From NCBI GenBank assembly GCA_026388415.1, contig JAPLJV010000042.1, positions 30,009-94,008 of the forward strand: DNA of 64,000 nt, read 5' to 3'. Below, piece after piece: positions 63,323-64,000 of this stretch. Origin of the DNA: Deltaproteobacteria bacterium. Lineage in GTDB: Bacteria > Desulfobacterota > Syntrophia > Syntrophales > JACQWR01. The notes beneath the pieces were generated by a model. It had not been told where the DNA came from. It saw only the letters and a list, made by a program, of their open reading frames with translations, and did not search any database. Every line of letters begins with the position of its first letter. The stretch's first letter is position 1. The translations under genes and the position numbers were made by a program.

Positions 63323-63865
63323 TCACGTCGCTTCCGCTCGCGGTATTAAGGGCAGTTCAATGTACGACGGGTATTGCAAACTATGATAGAGAGTGATTAT
63401 CGGTATTTTTGTTCCCGAATTAGCCGGGTTATTGCTTGCTGAAAGCTGAGGATTGAGATCATAGGAAGGCCAGTCTGCGCAGGCGATTGAAACAGCGATG
63501 CGGCGCCCCTTTCTGAAGACCCAGGAGGTGGGGTAAAGATCAGTCAGCAGCTCCACCTTTCTCCCCGCGCTGAAAACGTCGGCCACGTAGTCGCTATCGC
63601 GAAAACTGTGGTACGGAAGATCCGGGAGAATGGATGGTTTTGGTGGCCCTTCGTGGTGAGCCATACGGTGGAAGCCGGCTCGGGCCATACCCTCGGTAAC
63701 GTACAGCGCTTCTCCCCCCTCGTCAATATCCTCGAGGTAAACAAAAAAATCGCCGTCCTTTCCTGTCGATGCCAGCCAGAGACTGATAATTGGATGGCCC
63801 GTGACCTCTGTATCGCTGTCGAGAGGCGGCGAGGTGAAGGTGATACAGTTCTTATGCTTCTCATA
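63323..63865 (-). pseudogene. CocE/NonD-family hydrolase, C-terminal remnant
   Basis: A frame of about 180 codons without a family-type start, closed upstream by TAG at 63866-63868. It reads ITFTSPPLDSDTEVTGHP, ISLWLASTGKDGDFFVYL, and SWVFRKGRRIAVSIACADWP, the C-terminal jelly-roll domain of CocE/X-Pro dipeptidyl-peptidase hydrolases. The alpha/beta-hydrolase domain with the active site is missing. An ATG at 63688 opens only the last 121 codons. Confidence 0.75.
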
Positions 63866-64000
63866 CTAATTTGCATTCATAGATATACTAACGATCCATT
63901 CGAAACCGGTTAGCCCTGCCACTGTATGATTATCCTTTTCCAAAGTCGCCAGGGAAGTGACAAGTTCATCTTCAACTGCATTCAGGCTATGGAACACCTT
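63866..64000 (-). CDS. Unknown coding end (partial, cut by window edge)
   Basis: On the minus strand a frame enters from the right edge (NAVEDELVTSLATLEKDN...) and ends at TAG 63866-63868. It is in the same frame as the hydrolase remnant downstream but has no similarity to that family that I can see. Partial and unrecognised. Confidence 0.35.
   Translation of the reverse strand, partial: KVFHSLNAVEDELVTSLATLEKDNHTVAGLTGFEWIVSISMNAN

Noticed and set aside
63544..63876. 110-codon minus-strand frame
   Set aside because: It is the wrong frame of the CocE-type remnant, whose own frame reads as a known domain.

Overview
The window reads as chromosome of an anaerobic, Gram-negative bacterium, most likely a Desulfobacterota member close to Syntrophus or Smithella. 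That placement is inferred from gene content, not from a marker gene: a retrograde lipid transport operon and outer-membrane proteins, a molybdenum hydroxylase resembling 4-hydroxybenzoyl-CoA reductase, an acyl-CoA catabolic cluster, and several palindromic dispersed repeats of types common in that phylum. No rRNA, tRNA or CRISPR array was seen. Gene density is high and the flanking DNA looks moderately GC-rich, with one clearly more AT-rich island.

Layout. 1-14.5 kb: the 3' part of an EF-G gene with mogA; then, on the minus strand, a HIT hydrolase and LapA-like protein, an IS1634-like transposase remnant, an MlaD-E-F type lipid importer, a putative outer-membrane protein, a branched-chain amino-acid-type binding protein, an alanine racemase with a 277-residue extra domain, a CHASE2 adenylate cyclase, and a PP2C phosphatase (plus strand). 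14.5-24.4 kb: a 9.8-kb mobile element with all genes on the minus strand, integrated inside comEC. Its 609-residue serine integrase lies at one end, and the two comEC halves lie outside (13764-14504 and 24357-26114). It carries a small serine resolvase, a lone Mu-F type minor head protein, DUF3102 and DUF2958-like proteins, a Cys-rich phage-type protein, a histone-like protein and several unknowns. 26-33 kb: a PilS/PilR-like two-component system, the heat-shock sigma factor and a hybrid sensor kinase. 33-39 kb: queE-queC (7-deazaguanine) and a three-subunit molybdenum hydroxylase. 39-52 kb: housekeeping genes (purB, nadB, tsaD, rsmA, hrpA, a histidine phosphatase, uvrC, ogt). 52.7-55 kb: an HD-GYP protein, a small membrane protein and a truncated metallo-hydrolase. 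55-63.3 kb: a minus-strand cluster for activation and beta-oxidation-like breakdown of an unidentified carboxylic acid (3-hydroxyacyl-CoA dehydrogenase, two tandem SDRs, a KAS III-like enzyme, acyl-CoA synthetase, DUF35, thiolase, MFS transporter). The right edge holds the 3' remnant of a CocE/NonD-type hydrolase.

The most striking observation is the comEC insertion. Removing the DNA between two AGCGT copies (14530-14534 and 24373-24377) restores one continuous ComEC frame through its conserved D-V-G-Q-G motif. Joining the element ends instead gives a 42-bp attP with 15-bp arms that match at 14 positions. The integrase stop codon lies in chromosomal comEC DNA, so its C-terminus should differ between the integrated and circular states. 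The element has an incomplete phage gene set, an iteron-like array and a possible structured RNA, which suggests a satellite-like or plasmid-like element that may switch the DNA-uptake gene off and on.
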